The notes under the pieces: model-generated
Told to the model about the DNA's origin: nothing
Databases searched by the model: none
The model's input: only the letters and a program-made list of their open reading frames with translations
Translations under genes and position numbers: made by a program
Shown: piece after piece, positions 26,279 to 37,827 of the stretch
Position numbering within the stretch: position 1 is the first letter of the stretch
Layout of the letters: every line of letters starts with the position of its first letter
Source: Roseococcus suduntuyensis
Lineage (GTDB): Bacteria > Pseudomonadota > Alphaproteobacteria > Acetobacterales > Acetobacteraceae
Direction: 5' to 3'
Assembly: GCF_014196305.1 (NCBI RefSeq)
Contig: NZ_JACIDJ010000008.1
Span: forward strand, 103,859-167,858
DNA: 64,000 nucleotides

Positions 26279-27444
26279 GCGGGGGCTTCCTTGGGGGTGT
26301 CGTCCAGCAGGGCATTGTCGGCGCCGCGCGCGGGCACGGGCCCGCGCGGGGCGGGGCGCGTGCCGTCGAAGGCCACGGGCAGGCCAATGGCGCTGACCCC
26401 CGTGCTGGGCAGGTTCTGCAACAGGCCCAGCGCCCTTGTCTGCGGGTGGTCCAGCATCTGCCCCACATCCTGCACCGGCGCGCAGGGAATGCCGGCCGCG
26501 TCCAGCCGCGCCGTCCATTCGGCGGTGGGGCGGCGCACCATCTCGGCCTCGATCAGCGGGTAGAGCACGGCCTGGTGCGCCACACGGTCGGGGTTGGTGG
26601 CGAAGCGCGGGTCGTGCAGCCAGTCCGGCCGCTCCAGCACCCGGGCCAGCGCGCGGAACAGCGCGTCATTGCCGGCGGCCACCACCAGCTCGCCATCGGC
26701 GGTGCGATAGGCGCGATAGGGGACGATGCCCTGCGCCCCCGAGCCCTGTCGCTCCGGCGCCTCGCCGGAGGCGAGGAATTGCGCGACGGGCACGCTCATC
26801 CAGGCGGCCGCCGTCTCGAAGAGGGAGACATCCACCACGCCGCCCATTCCGGTGGCGGCGCGGCGCTGCAGCGCGGCCAGGATGCCGATCACGGCCCACA
26901 TGCCCGTGCCCATGTCCACCATGGAGACGCCCACGCGCACGGCGGGCCGCCCCGCCTCGCCCGTCACGCTCATCAGCCCGCCGAAGGCCTGCATCAGCGG
27001 GTCGTAGCCTGGCGCCTCGGCCAGGGGCCCGGTGCGGCCGAAGGCGCCCAGGTTGCAACAGACGAGGGAGGGCTTTTGCGCCAGCAGCGCCTCGGCGCCG
27101 AGGCCCAGGGATTCCGCCTGGCCGGGGCGCATATTCTGCAGCACCACATCCCCACGTTCCAGCACCAGCGCCTTGAGGCGCGCCAGCGCCACCGGGTCGC
27201 GCAGGTCGAGGCAGAGTGAGCGCTTGCCGCGGTTCAGCGTCTGGAAGATGGCGCTCTCGCCCTCCCAGAAGGGCGGGCCCCAGCGGCGGGCATCATCGCC
27301 CGCGGGCTTCTCCACCTTGATGACCTCGGCGCCCATGTCGCCCAGGATCTGGCCGGCGAAGGGGGCGGCGACGCTGTGGCCGAACTCGAAGACGCAAAGC
27401 CCCGCCAATGGCAGGGCCGCGCCCGTGGCGCGCTGTTCCGTCAT
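26275..27444 (-). CDS. CaiB/BaiF (family III) CoA transferase, first of the operon
   Basis: Family III CoA transferase of 389 residues with GAEVIKVEKPAGDD (38-51), NMRPG and the catalytic Asp177 (SMVDMGTG). It differs clearly from the second copy at 22858, so the operon probably activates two different acids or uses the pair at two steps. It is the first gene of the five-gene minus-strand operon and is divergent from a Bug receptor gene at 27621. The 176-base gap between them should hold both promoters; TAGACT at 27544-27549 is a possible -10 for the plus-strand gene, with only a weak -35 upstream. Confidence 0.88.
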   Translation of the reverse strand: MTEQRATGAALPLAGLCVFEFGHSVAAPFAGQILGDMGAEVIKVEKPAGDDARRWGPPFWEGESAIFQTLNRGKRSLCLDLRDPVALARLKALVLERGDVVLQNMRPGQAESLGLGAEALLAQKPSLVCCNLGAFGRTGPLAEAPGYDPLMQAFGGLMSVTGEAGRPAVRVGVSMVDMGTGMWAVIGILAALQRRAATGMGGVVDVSLFETAAAWMSVPVAQFLASGEAPERQGSGAQGIVPYRAYRTADGELVVAAGNDALFRALARVLERPDWLHDPRFATNPDRVAHQAVLYPLIEAEMVRRPTAEWTARLDAAGIPCAPVQDVGQMLDHPQTRALGLLQNLPSTGVSAIGLPVAFDGTRPAPRGPVPARGADNALLDDTPKEAPA

Positions 27445-27620
27445 GCGACGCGGACCGTTTCCCCGGAAGTCTTGCGGCCAGCTTCCCCCCGGCCCCGCCC
27501 CCCGTCAACCGCGGGCCCCTTTCGAAGGGCGCGCTCCTCCGCCTAGACTTTGCCCGGCGTCGGAACCACGGCGCGAAGGACGCCCCGCCCATGCAGGCGC
27601 GGCGCATGGAGGAGACGTTC

Positions 27621-28613
27621 ATGGAACGCAGGACCTTGCTGCGCGGGGCCGCGCTGACCCCCCTCGCGCTTGCCCCCCTTTCTTTGGCCACGCCGCGCCT
27701 GGCCGCGGCGCAGGCCTATCCCAGCCGCCCGATCCGCCTCGTCATCCCCTGGCCGGCGGGCCAGGCCACCGACATCATAGGTCGCCTGATCGCGGAGGGG
27801 CTGTCGCCCCTGCTCGGCCAGCCCGTGGTGCCCGACAACCGCGCCGGCGCGGGCGGCACCATCGGCACCGACAACGTGGCCAAGGCGGCGCCCGATGGGC
27901 ACACGCTGCTCGCGGCCTCCTCGGGCCCGGTCAGCGTGGCACCCCTGCTGCGACGCCTGCCCTTCGACGTGGAGCGTGACCTGGCACCCGTCGCCATGGC
28001 GGGCAACTCGCCCTACCTGCTCGTGACGCGGCCGGGCTTCCCGGCGACGAACATGCAGGAATTCATCGCGGCGGTGCGGGCGGCGCCCGGGCGCTACACC
28101 TTCGCCTCCTCCGGCGCGGGGGCCACGGCGCATCTGGTGTCCGAGGCCATCAATCGCCGCCTCGGCTTCGAGGTCACGCATGTGCCCTTCACCGGCAGCG
28201 CGGCCGGCGTGGCCGCGGTGGCGGGCGGGCATGTGGACTATGTGGTGGAGACGCTGGCCGCCACGCAGCCGGTGATCCGCTCGGCCAACCTCCGCGCGCT
28301 GGGCATCTCGCTGCTCAATGGCAGCGCGCTGGCGCCCGACGTGCCGCCGCTTTCGCGCGTGGCGGGGCTGGAGGGCCTCGACCTCGGCGCCTGGCTCGGC
28401 CTCATGGTGCCCGCGCGCACGCCCGCGCCCATCATCACGCGCCTCGCCGACGCCATGCGCGATGTGATGCGAAACGAGACCCTGGTGCAGCGGATGGCCG
28501 CGGCCGGGGTGGAGCCCACCTATCGCGACACCGAGGCCTTCGCCGACACGCTGCGCGCGCAGCGCGAGGTGTTCAGCGACGTGATCCAGCGGGCGAATAT
28601 CCGCATCGAGTGA
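27621..28613 (+). CDS. Orphan Bug/TctC-type periplasmic solute receptor
   Basis: Receptor of 330 residues with a signal peptide (cleavage near LAAAQ) and Bug motifs PSRPIRLVIPWPAG, VVPDNRAGAGG and DGHTLL. Divergent from the C5-acid CoA-transferase operon, it probably binds the acid that operon degrades. I chose ATG 27621, preceded by GGAGGAGACG; earlier in-frame ATGs at 27591 and 27606 lack a ribosome site of comparable quality. No membrane subunits are nearby. Confidence 0.88.
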   Translation: MERRTLLRGAALTPLALAPLSLATPRLAAAQAYPSRPIRLVIPWPAGQATDIIGRLIAEGLSPLLGQPVVPDNRAGAGGTIGTDNVAKAAPDGHTLLAASSGPVSVAPLLRRLPFDVERDLAPVAMAGNSPYLLVTRPGFPATNMQEFIAAVRAAPGRYTFASSGAGATAHLVSEAINRRLGFEVTHVPFTGSAAGVAAVAGGHVDYVVETLAATQPVIRSANLRALGISLLNGSALAPDVPPLSRVAGLEGLDLGAWLGLMVPARTPAPIITRLADAMRDVMRNETLVQRMAAAGVEPTYRDTEAFADTLRAQREVFSDVIQRANIRIE

Positions 28614-28687
28614 CGGCGAGGCCCTGGGGCCGGGCGCGTTGACAGCGGGGGCGGCCGGGGCAAGCCTGCCGGCCCCGGAGACCCACC

Positions 28688-29971
28688 ATGCCCCCGCACA
28701 CCCGGCGCCCGCTGCCCCCCAGCCTCTATGCCGACACGGCCATTCTCGCGCCGGAGACCCCGGCGCTGGAGGGCGAGGCGCGGGCGGATGTCTGCGTCAT
28801 CGGCGGCGGCTTCACCGGCCTCTCCGCCGCGCTGCATTTGGCCGAGGCGGGCGCCTCCGTCATCGTGCTGGAGGCGCAGGAGCCTGGCTGGGGCGCCTCC
28901 GGCCGCAATGGCGGCCAGGTGAACCCCGGCCTCAAGAACGATCCCGATGTGGTGGAGCGTGACTTCGGCCCCGATCTCGGCGGGCGGATGCTGGCGCTGT
29001 CCTATGGCGCGCCCGATGCTCTCTTTGCCCTGGTGCGCCGCCACCAGATCCCATGCGAGGCGCGGCAGGAGGGCACGCTGCGCGCGGCCATCGGCGCCCG
29101 CGCGGCCGCGGAGGTGCGGCACAGCGCAGAGCAGGGCGCGCGCCGCGGCTGGCCCGTGACCTTCCTGGACGCGGCGGGCACGGCGGCGCTGACCGGCACG
29201 GCGCGCTACACCGCCGCCATGCTGGATGCGCGCGGCGGGGACGTGCAGCCGCTCTCCTATGCGCGCGGGCTGGCGCGGGCGGCGATGGGGCAGGGGGCGC
29301 GGGTGCATGGCGGCAGCCCGGCCGTGAAGCTCGCGCGGGCCGGCGAGGGCTGGCGCGTCGAGACGCCACACGGCGCGGTGCGCGCCGCGCAGGTGGTGCT
29401 GGCCACCAATGGCTACACCGACGACCTCTGGCCCGGGCTGCGGCGCAGCGTGGTGCCGGCCTACAGTTCCATCCTTGCCACGGCGCCGCTGCCCGAGGAG
29501 GTGGCGCGCGGCATCATGCCCCGCCGCGCCGCGCTCTATGAGGCCGGGCGCATCACCACCTATTACCGCATGGATCGGCAGAACCGCCTGGTGATCGGCG
29601 GGCGCGGGCCGCAGCGGCCGCTGCCGGGGCCGGATTCCATCCGCTATCTGGCCGAGTATGCGCGCAAGCTCTGGCCCGTGCTGGGTGGGGTGGAATGGAC
29701 CCATGGCTGGAACGGGCAGATCGCCATCACGGCCGATTACTACCCGCATCTGCACGAACCCGCGCCGGGGCTGATCGCCGCGCTGGGCTACAATGGCCGC
29801 GGCGTGGCGATGGCGACCGCGATGGGGGCGCAGATCGCGCGGCGTCTGGCGGGGCAGGAGGTGGACATGCCCATCACCGCGATCACGCCGGTGCCCTTCC
29901 ATGGCTTCTGGAAGCTGGGCGTGGCGGCGAAGGTCTGGCAGGGGCGCGTGCTGGACCGGCTGGGGCTGTAG
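28688..29971 (+). CDS. FAD-dependent amine/amino-acid oxidoreductase (DAO family), first
   Basis: Flavoprotein of 427 residues. The FAD dinucleotide-binding motif VIGGGFTGLSAALHLAEAG lies at about 37-55 and the FAD contact GASGRNGGQV at about 74-83, the pattern of gamma-glutamylputrescine oxidase (PuuB) and related DadA-like enzymes. A late GYNGRGVAMAT motif (about 370-380) is also typical. It oxidises a primary or secondary amine, or an amino acid. It is followed by two more enzymes of the same superfamily on the other strand and a peptide-type ABC importer, so a nitrogenous substrate taken up by that importer is likely. GGAGACCCACC precedes the ATG. Confidence 0.87.
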   Translation: MPPHTRRPLPPSLYADTAILAPETPALEGEARADVCVIGGGFTGLSAALHLAEAGASVIVLEAQEPGWGASGRNGGQVNPGLKNDPDVVERDFGPDLGGRMLALSYGAPDALFALVRRHQIPCEARQEGTLRAAIGARAAAEVRHSAEQGARRGWPVTFLDAAGTAALTGTARYTAAMLDARGGDVQPLSYARGLARAAMGQGARVHGGSPAVKLARAGEGWRVETPHGAVRAAQVVLATNGYTDDLWPGLRRSVVPAYSSILATAPLPEEVARGIMPRRAALYEAGRITTYYRMDRQNRLVIGGRGPQRPLPGPDSIRYLAEYARKLWPVLGGVEWTHGWNGQIAITADYYPHLHEPAPGLIAALGYNGRGVAMATAMGAQIARRLAGQEVDMPITAITPVPFHGFWKLGVAAKVWQGRVLDRLGL

Positions 29972-29990
29972 CCCGCGCGGCGAACGCGGT

Positions 29991-30034
29991 TGATTCACGG
30001 CTTTGGTGATGCCACCGAAGCCGACCGGACGCTA
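29991..30034. repeat. Intergenic mosaic repeat, copy A
   Basis: The block gattcacggctttggtgatg... to gacgcta forms a hairpin of 'ggctttggtga' with 'ccaccgaagcc'. It is a near copy of 63864-63907. It lies between two convergent stop codons (29971 and 30032) and so could double as a bidirectional terminator; it overlaps the last three bases of the minus-strand gene. Confidence 0.6.
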
Positions 30035-31225
30035 CGACACCGCACCGCTGCCAAAGGCACCCCGCAACGGCGCGCCCTCGGCGAAACGCGTGGCGCGATA
30101 GGGATCGAGAGGCAGGTCGGGTGGCAGGCCCAGCGCCGCCTGGGCCAACATCCGCCCCACCATGGGCGAGAGCTTGAAGCCATGCCCGCTGAAGCCGAAG
30201 GCCACCAGCAGCCCCTCGATGCCCGGCAGCTTCCCCAGCACCGGGTTCCAGTCGGGCGTGGTGTCGTAGAGGCCGGCCCAGGCGCGCACGAAGCGCCCAT
30301 GCTCGGCAAAGCGCGGCATGCGGTGGGCGAGCTGCGCGCCCACCTCCGCCACCCAGTCCATCGGGATGTCACCGGTGCCGCCATCGGGGTCGGCCACCTC
30401 GTCGCCCGCGTCGCCCGCGCCCACCAGGATCTCGGACCCCGCATGGGGCCGGCTGTAGAGCATGAGGGGCGAGGCGAAATCCTTCAGCACCGGCAGGGCG
30501 CTTGTATAGGGCGCATCGGCCGCGAAGCTCGCGACCAGGTGGCGGGAGGCGTGGCAGGGAATCTCCGCCTCGGCCCAGCCGCGCAGCAGGGGGCTCCAGA
30601 CATTCAGCGTGCTGACGACGACGCCGGCCGCGATGTCGCCCCCGCCGGTGCGCAGGCCGCGCACCCGCCCGCCCTCGCGCAGCAGCCCCAGCACGGGCGC
30701 GCCCTGGCGGATCACCGCGCCCTGGCGGCGGGCGGCGCGCGCGAAGGCATGGGCGGTCATGTAGGGGTCGGCGAAGCCTGCTTCTTCTTCATAACCGCAG
30801 AGTGCGATGTCCGAGAGGTCGAGCCAGGGGTGGATGGCCCGCGCCTCGGCGTGGTCCACCAGCCGGGCGGCGATGCCCAGTTCCTGCTGGGCCGCGATGG
30901 TCCGCTCCAGCGCCAGCGCCGCCTTGCCCTCGGGCGCCACGGCCAGGTAGCCAGTGCGGATCAGGCCGCAATCGGCCTCCTCATCCTCCAGCAGGGCGGG
31001 GAAGTCCTGGAACATGGCCAGTGCCGCCCGCGCCACCGCCACATTCGGCCGCACAGAATAGTAGGTGCGGAGAATGCCCGAGGATTGCGCCGTGGTGCCG
31101 CCCGCGATGTCGCCGCGTTCCAGCAGCAGCACACGCCTGCAGCCGAGGCGCGTCAGGTGGAACAGCGTGGCGCAGCCCACCGCGCCGCCACCCAGCACCA
31201 CCGCGTCGAAGCTTTCCATGGTCAT
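30032..31225 (-). CDS. FAD-dependent amine/amino-acid oxidoreductase (DAO family), second
   Basis: Flavoprotein of 397 residues with the FAD motif VLGGGAVGCATLFHLTRLG at about 9-27 and the GGTTAQSSGILRTYYS segment (about 42-57) typical of sarcosine-oxidase beta subunits and similar dehydrogenases. The C-terminal GFSGHGFKLSP motif is the FAD-isoalloxazine loop of this group. The ATG at 31225 overlaps the stop of the upstream flavoprotein (ATGA). It ends a minus-strand operon that begins with the dipeptide-type ABC importer, so it likely oxidises the imported compound. The specific amine cannot be told. Confidence 0.87.
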   Translation of the reverse strand: MTMESFDAVVLGGGAVGCATLFHLTRLGCRRVLLLERGDIAGGTTAQSSGILRTYYSVRPNVAVARAALAMFQDFPALLEDEEADCGLIRTGYLAVAPEGKAALALERTIAAQQELGIAARLVDHAEARAIHPWLDLSDIALCGYEEEAGFADPYMTAHAFARAARRQGAVIRQGAPVLGLLREGGRVRGLRTGGGDIAAGVVVSTLNVWSPLLRGWAEAEIPCHASRHLVASFAADAPYTSALPVLKDFASPLMLYSRPHAGSEILVGAGDAGDEVADPDGGTGDIPMDWVAEVGAQLAHRMPRFAEHGRFVRAWAGLYDTTPDWNPVLGKLPGIEGLLVAFGFSGHGFKLSPMVGRMLAQAALGLPPDLPLDPYRATRFAEGAPLRGAFGSGAVS

Positions 31226-32522
31226 CGCCCCAGCGTGTCGCGGGCCTGCCACCAGGCGCTGAGCGCGCGACGCAACAGGGGACGCGCGAAGAGGAAGGGC
31301 GTGCTGCCGGTCGGCACGTCGTCGAAGGCTGTGGCGCCCTCGGCGTCGCCCAGCATTCGCAGCGCCGCTTTGTGGCCCAGATAGGGCATGAGCGCGACGC
31401 CGGAGCCATTGCAGCCCACCGCATACCAAAGCCCCTCGGCATCCTGGCCGATGCCCGGCAGGTCGCTGCGCGTCATGGCCACGTTGCCCGTCCAGGCGTG
31501 GTCGAGCCGCAGCGCGCCAAGGCCCGGGAAGACGCGCTGGAGATGCCCGCCCAGCCGCGCCGCCGCCGCGCGCAGCGGGATGGGGTGCAGCGCGGCGCGC
31601 CCACCCAGGATGATGCGCTCGCCATCGGGCGAGGGACGGAAGTAGAGGTGCGAGGCGGCCGTCTCCACCAGCATCCGCCCGTTCGGGATCAGCGCGCCGA
31701 CGCGGTTGGCGCCGAGCCTTTCGGTCGCGATCAGGAAGGAGGGCAGGGCCACCACGCGCCGCGCCACGGTGGGTGCCGGCCGTGCGCCGGAATAGCCATT
31801 GGTCGCGACCAGCACCGCGCCCGCCCGCACCGCGCCGCGCGGCGTGCGGACCATATGCCCCGCGCCCTCCCGCACGATCGAGATTGCGGGCGTGTGCCCC
31901 ACCACCCGCGCGCCCGCCGCCCGAGCCACGGCCAGCAGCCCCTGGTGGAACAGCGCCGGGTGCAGCCCGCCATGCGTGGGGAAGAGCAGCCCGCCATGGT
32001 AGAGGTCGGAGGCGATTTCGCGGTGCTGTTCGGCGCGCGGCACCACCTCGACGGGAAGGCCCACCTCGCGCGCCAGCAGCTCGGCCTCGCGCGCCAGCAT
32101 CTCGTAGTCGGCGGGGGTCGCGGCACCGCGGAAGCGGCCCACGCGGCGGAAGCGCGCGTCAATCCCTTCGCGCGCGATCAGCCCCGTGGCGAAATCCAGC
32201 GCCGCCATGCCCTCGCGGATCAGCGCCTGGGCCTTGGGCCGGCCGTGGCGGGCGATGAGGGCGGAGTAGCTGAGGCGATGCCCATGCCCGACCATGCCGC
32301 CCGAACGGCTCGACCCGCCGAAGCCCGCGGCCTCGGCGTCCAGCACCAGCACCTCGCGCCCGGCGCGGGCCAGGGTGAGGGCGGCGGAAAGCCCGGCATA
32401 GCCCGCGCCCACCACCACCACATCGGCGGTGTCGGGCAGGGGCGCATCGTCCGGTGCCTCGCGCGGGGCGGCCTCCCACCAATAGGGCGCCTCCTGCAGC
32501 GCGGCGAGGTCCAGCGTGGCGC

Positions 32523-32526
<4 letters not shown>
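31222..32526 (-). CDS. FAD-dependent amine/amino-acid oxidoreductase (DAO family), third
   Basis: Flavoprotein of 434 residues with VVVGAGYAGLSAALTLARAG (about 35-54) and GGSSRSGGMVGHG (about 69-81), again a PuuB/DadA-type enzyme. It is coupled by four-base overlaps to the ABC ATPase gene upstream and to the sarcosine-oxidase-like gene downstream. Its sequence resembles the enzyme at 28688 more than the one at 30032. The three oxidases together suggest stepwise or alternative oxidation of N-methyl or D-amino compounds. Confidence 0.87.
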
Positions 32527-34354
<1,828 letters not shown>

Positions 34355-34358
<4 letters not shown>

Positions 34359-35206
34359 GATTCGCCCTTCAGCTTCGGGTCCACCGCGTCGCGCAGCCCG
34401 TCGCCCAGCAGGTTCAGCGCGAAGACCACGACCAGGATGGCGACACCCGGCGCCATCGCCAGCCAGTAGCTGTCCAGGATGTTCTCGAACCCCTCGCGGA
34501 TCATGCCGCCCCAGGTCGGGATGGGCGGGCGCAGCCCAAGGCCGATGAAGGCGAGCGAGGCCTCGGTGCGGATGGCGCTGGCCAGCCACAGCGAGGACAT
34601 GACCAGGATCTCCGCGAAGATATTGGGCAGGATGTGCAGGAACAGGATGCGCGCATCCGAATAGCCCAGCGCCCGGCAGGCCTCGACATATTCGCGTTCC
34701 TTCACCGCGATGGTGGGCGCGCGCGCGATGCGCGCGAAGGCCGGCACCGAGGTGGCGGCGATGGCCAGGATGATGTTGGGCAGCGTCGGCCCCAGCATCG
34801 CGACCAGGATCAGCCCCAGGATCAGCGCGGGGAAGGCCAGCAGCACGTCCATGGCCTGCATCACCACCACGTCGAACCGCCCGCCATACCAGCCGGCCAG
34901 CATGCCGATGAGGGAACCCACCAGCATGGCCGCCAGGGTGGAGGCGATACCGATGAACAGGCTGTAGCGCGCCCCGTGCAGCAGCCGAGACAGGATGCAG
35001 CGCCCGAACTGGTCCGTGCCCAGCGGATAGAGCGCCGAGGGGCCTTCGAGGCGGGCGAAGATGTCCTGCTCGATCGGGTCGTGCGGCGCGATCCAGGGCG
35101 CCAGCGCCGCCAGCGCCACCACCGTCAGCAGGACGATCAGCCCGGCCCAGGAGGTCTTGTTGGTGTTGAAGGCGCGCAGGAGCGTGGCGGTGGCGGTGCC
35201 CGTCAT
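34355..35206 (-). CDS. Dipeptide-type ABC importer permease DppC
   Basis: Permease of 283 residues with an N-terminal helix followed by the characteristic [25 protein letters not shown] segment (about 55-75, here with [11 protein letters not shown]) and an EAA loop [16 protein letters not shown] (about 170-185). The C-terminus carries [13 protein letters not shown], a DppC hallmark. It overlaps dppB and the ATPase gene by four bases each. Confidence 0.93.
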
Positions 35207-36141
35207 TTCAGCTTCACCCGTGGGTCGGCCGCCCCATAGGCGAGGTCGGTCAGCAGATTCACGATGATGACGACGAAGGTGTAGATCACCATCATCCCCT
35301 GCAGCAGCGTGTAGTCGCGCTGGTTCAACGCCCCCACGATGAGCTTGCCCAGGCCCGGCCGGTTGAAGACGATCTCGGTCAGCACCGAGTTGCCGATCAG
35401 CACGCCCAGATACAGCCCCACGATGGTGATGATGGGGATCAGCGCGTTGCGCAGCGCATGCCGCCAGACCACGGCCCGCCAGGGCACGCCCTTGGCGCGG
35501 GCGGTGCGGACATAATCCTCGCCCAGCACCTCCAGCATGGCCGAGCGCGTCACCCGCGTGATGTAGGCCGCCATGATGAGGCCGAGGTTGATGGCCGGCA
35601 GCGCCAGCGCGCCCAGCCAGGCCGAGAAGCTGCCCCCCTGGGTGGACATCACCGGCGCCCAGCGCAGCTGGATGGCGAAGAAGATCAGCAGCAGGATGCC
35701 CGAGACGAAGGCCGGGAAGGACAGCCCCAGCAGCGAGGCGAGGCGGATCACGTAGTCGGTCGCGCGGTTGCGGTTCACCGCGGCCCAGACGCCCAGCGGA
35801 ATGCCGGCCGCCGCGCCGATCACCAGCGCCGCCAGGGTGAGCTCGATGGTCCAGGGCAGGACGGCCAGCACCTCCTGCACCACGGGCCGCCCTGTGACGA
35901 GCGAGACGCCCCAGTCGCCCCGCACCGCGCCCCAGAGGAACTCGATGTATTGCACGCCGAGCGGCCGATCGAGGCCGAGCCGCGTGCGCATGGCGGCGAT
36001 GGCATCCGCCGTCGCCTGCTCGCCCAGGATGACCTGCGCCGGATCGCCCGGGACGACCCGGACGATGAAGAAGACCAGCGTCAGCACCGCCCAGAGCGTG
36101 ACCAGGGCGAAGGCGAAACGCCGCGCGATGAAGGTGCTCAC
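35203..36141 (-). CDS. Dipeptide-type ABC importer permease DppB
   Basis: Permease of 312 residues with six helices, starting with the DppB pattern (RRF..ALVTLWAV, FFIVRVVPGDPAQ at about 26-37) and an EAA loop VRTARAKGVPWRAVVWRHALR (about 205-225). The FNRPGLGKL motif lies near 270. It follows the binding protein after ten bases and overlaps dppC. Confidence 0.93.
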   Translation of the reverse strand: MSTFIARRFAFALVTLWAVLTLVFFIVRVVPGDPAQVILGEQATADAIAAMRTRLGLDRPLGVQYIEFLWGAVRGDWGVSLVTGRPVVQEVLAVLPWTIELTLAALVIGAAAGIPLGVWAAVNRNRATDYVIRLASLLGLSFPAFVSGILLLIFFAIQLRWAPVMSTQGGSFSAWLGALALPAINLGLIMAAYITRVTRSAMLEVLGEDYVRTARAKGVPWRAVVWRHALRNALIPIITIVGLYLGVLIGNSVLTEIVFNRPGLGKLIVGALNQRDYTLLQGMMVIYTFVVIIVNLLTDLAYGAADPRVKLK

Positions 36142-36151
36142 GCGGCTGCCA

Positions 36152-37699
36152 TCACCTCGTGAAGCGGGTGGTGTGCAGGATGGGCGGTGCGAGGTTCAGC
36201 GCGGCCCGCAGCTCGTAGCCCAGCTCGATGCTGTCGCGGTAGGCCCAGAGCTGGAGCTGCTCATAGACCGGAATGCCGCAGACCTCCGCCACGATGCGTT
36301 CCTGCGCCTCGCGCCACAGCGCGTTGCGGCGCGCGGCATCCGTCTCGCTGCGCGCCGCGTCGATCTGCGCATCGGCCACGCGGCAATGGGAGAAGTTGGT
36401 CACGGCCGTGGGCGTCTGCACGATGGAGCGGCTGTGGAAGAACTGCGTCAGGTAGATGTCCGCCACCGGGAAGCGCGCCGCCTGGAAATGCACCACCTGG
36501 GAGAGGTTCTGCCGGATCTGCTGGTGGAAGGTGGCGTGTTCCACCGGCGTGATCTCGAGCGTGATGCCCGCGCGGCGCAGCTGCGCCTGGGCGGCTTCCA
36601 TCACCGTCATCATGCCCGTCAGCGTGGTGTGGATGCTGCGGATGGTGATGCCGTTGGGGTGCCCGGCCTCCGCCAGCAGGGCGCGGGCGCGGGCGATGTC
36701 ATGCGGCGGCAGCGGCATGGGCGCATGGCCCTGGTAGCCGCGCGGCACCACGGATTCCGCGGCCACCGAGGTGTCGCGGCCGCGCAGCTGCACCACCTGG
36801 TCGCGGTTCAGCGCATGGGCGATGGCCTGGCGCACGCGGATGTCATTCAGCGGCGGCATGGTCATGTTGAGATGGATGACCGACATCTCGGCCGGCTGCA
36901 TCGCCACCACGCGCACATTGGGGAGCGCGCGGGTGCGCGTGAACCAGTTCTGGTCCTGGCGGCCATAGATCATGTCCAGCTCGCCGGCCTGGAAGGCCAG
37001 GTCGCGCGCCGCATCCGAGGGCACGAAGCGGAACATGATCTCGCGGATTTGCGGGCGGCCGCGGAAATACCCCTCATGCGCCGCCAGCCGGCCGAATTGC
37101 TGCGGCACGTATTCGGCGAAGGCGAAGGGGCCCGTGCCGACCGGGCGGCGACGGAAGCCCTCATTGCCCATCTGCTCCACGGCCGCCTTGCAGACCATGA
37201 AGCCGCCCGCGTAGTTCATGACCACGCCGAGCAGGCTCGGCATGTTGTTCTTCAGCGTGATGCGGACCGTGTGGCTGTCCACCGCCTCGACGCTGTCGAA
37301 GGCGGTGTAGTCCGAGGAGAAGGCCGAGGTCTCGCGCGTTGCCGCGCGGCGAAGGGAGAAGACGGCATCCTCGGCTGTGAACTCGCCGAAGCCGTGGTGG
37401 CATTGCGCGCCGCGGCGCAGGTGGAAGGTCCAGGTCAGCCCGTCGGCGGAGCTTTCCCAGCGTTCCGCGAGGTCGGGCTCCATGTTCTCGGGGCTCAGCT
37501 CACCGGGGCGCAGCCGCACCAGCCCGCTGAAGATGTGCTGCAGGAAGCCGCGCCCGGGCGTGGTGGAGTTGAGATGCGGGTCGAGCACGCCCGCATCGGC
37601 CGAGGCGATGCCGATCCGCAAGGTGGTCTGCTGGGCCGAGGCCGCCGCAGGCACGAGCATAATCGCCGCGGCCAGCGCCGCAGCCTTCCACCAACCCAT
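36152..37699 (-). CDS. Dipeptide-type ABC importer solute-binding protein (family 5)
   Basis: Periplasmic binding protein of 515 residues with a signal peptide ending near ASAQQ and the family 5 layout: ADAGVLDPHLNST near 35-47, LAERWE and TFHLRRGAQCHHG for the lower lobe, and GTGPFAFAEY near 180. Family 5 proteins bind peptides, nickel, opines or other amines. The neighbouring FAD oxidases suggest an amine or opine-like ligand. ATG 37699 gives the best signal peptide; the open frame continues to 37765. It heads the operon and is divergent from the enolase-superfamily gene. Confidence 0.9.
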   Translation of the reverse strand: MGWWKAAALAAAIMLVPAAASAQQTTLRIGIASADAGVLDPHLNSTTPGRGFLQHIFSGLVRLRPGELSPENMEPDLAERWESSADGLTWTFHLRRGAQCHHGFGEFTAEDAVFSLRRAATRETSAFSSDYTAFDSVEAVDSHTVRITLKNNMPSLLGVVMNYAGGFMVCKAAVEQMGNEGFRRRPVGTGPFAFAEYVPQQFGRLAAHEGYFRGRPQIREIMFRFVPSDAARDLAFQAGELDMIYGRQDQNWFTRTRALPNVRVVAMQPAEMSVIHLNMTMPPLNDIRVRQAIAHALNRDQVVQLRGRDTSVAAESVVPRGYQGHAPMPLPPHDIARARALLAEAGHPNGITIRSIHTTLTGMMTVMEAAQAQLRRAGITLEITPVEHATFHQQIRQNLSQVVHFQAARFPVADIYLTQFFHSRSIVQTPTAVTNFSHCRVADAQIDAARSETDAARRNALWREAQERIVAEVCGIPVYEQLQLWAYRDSIELGYELRAALNLAPPILHTTRFTR

Positions 37700-37827
37700 G
37701 AGCCACCACCCGTTATGTTCTTGATGCGCGAAGCATATGAAACCGCCGGCACTCGCGGCAAGCAATGTTTGCGGGAACTCTCCCGCCCCCCGCGCGTCCG
37801 GTGCTAAGCAGCGGAAGGGAGACGTCC

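Noticed and set aside
37771..37786. GCGGGA/TCCCGC hairpin in the dppA-enolase gap as an operator
   Set aside because: Only six base pairs in GC-rich DNA with no matching site elsewhere; not distinguishable from chance.
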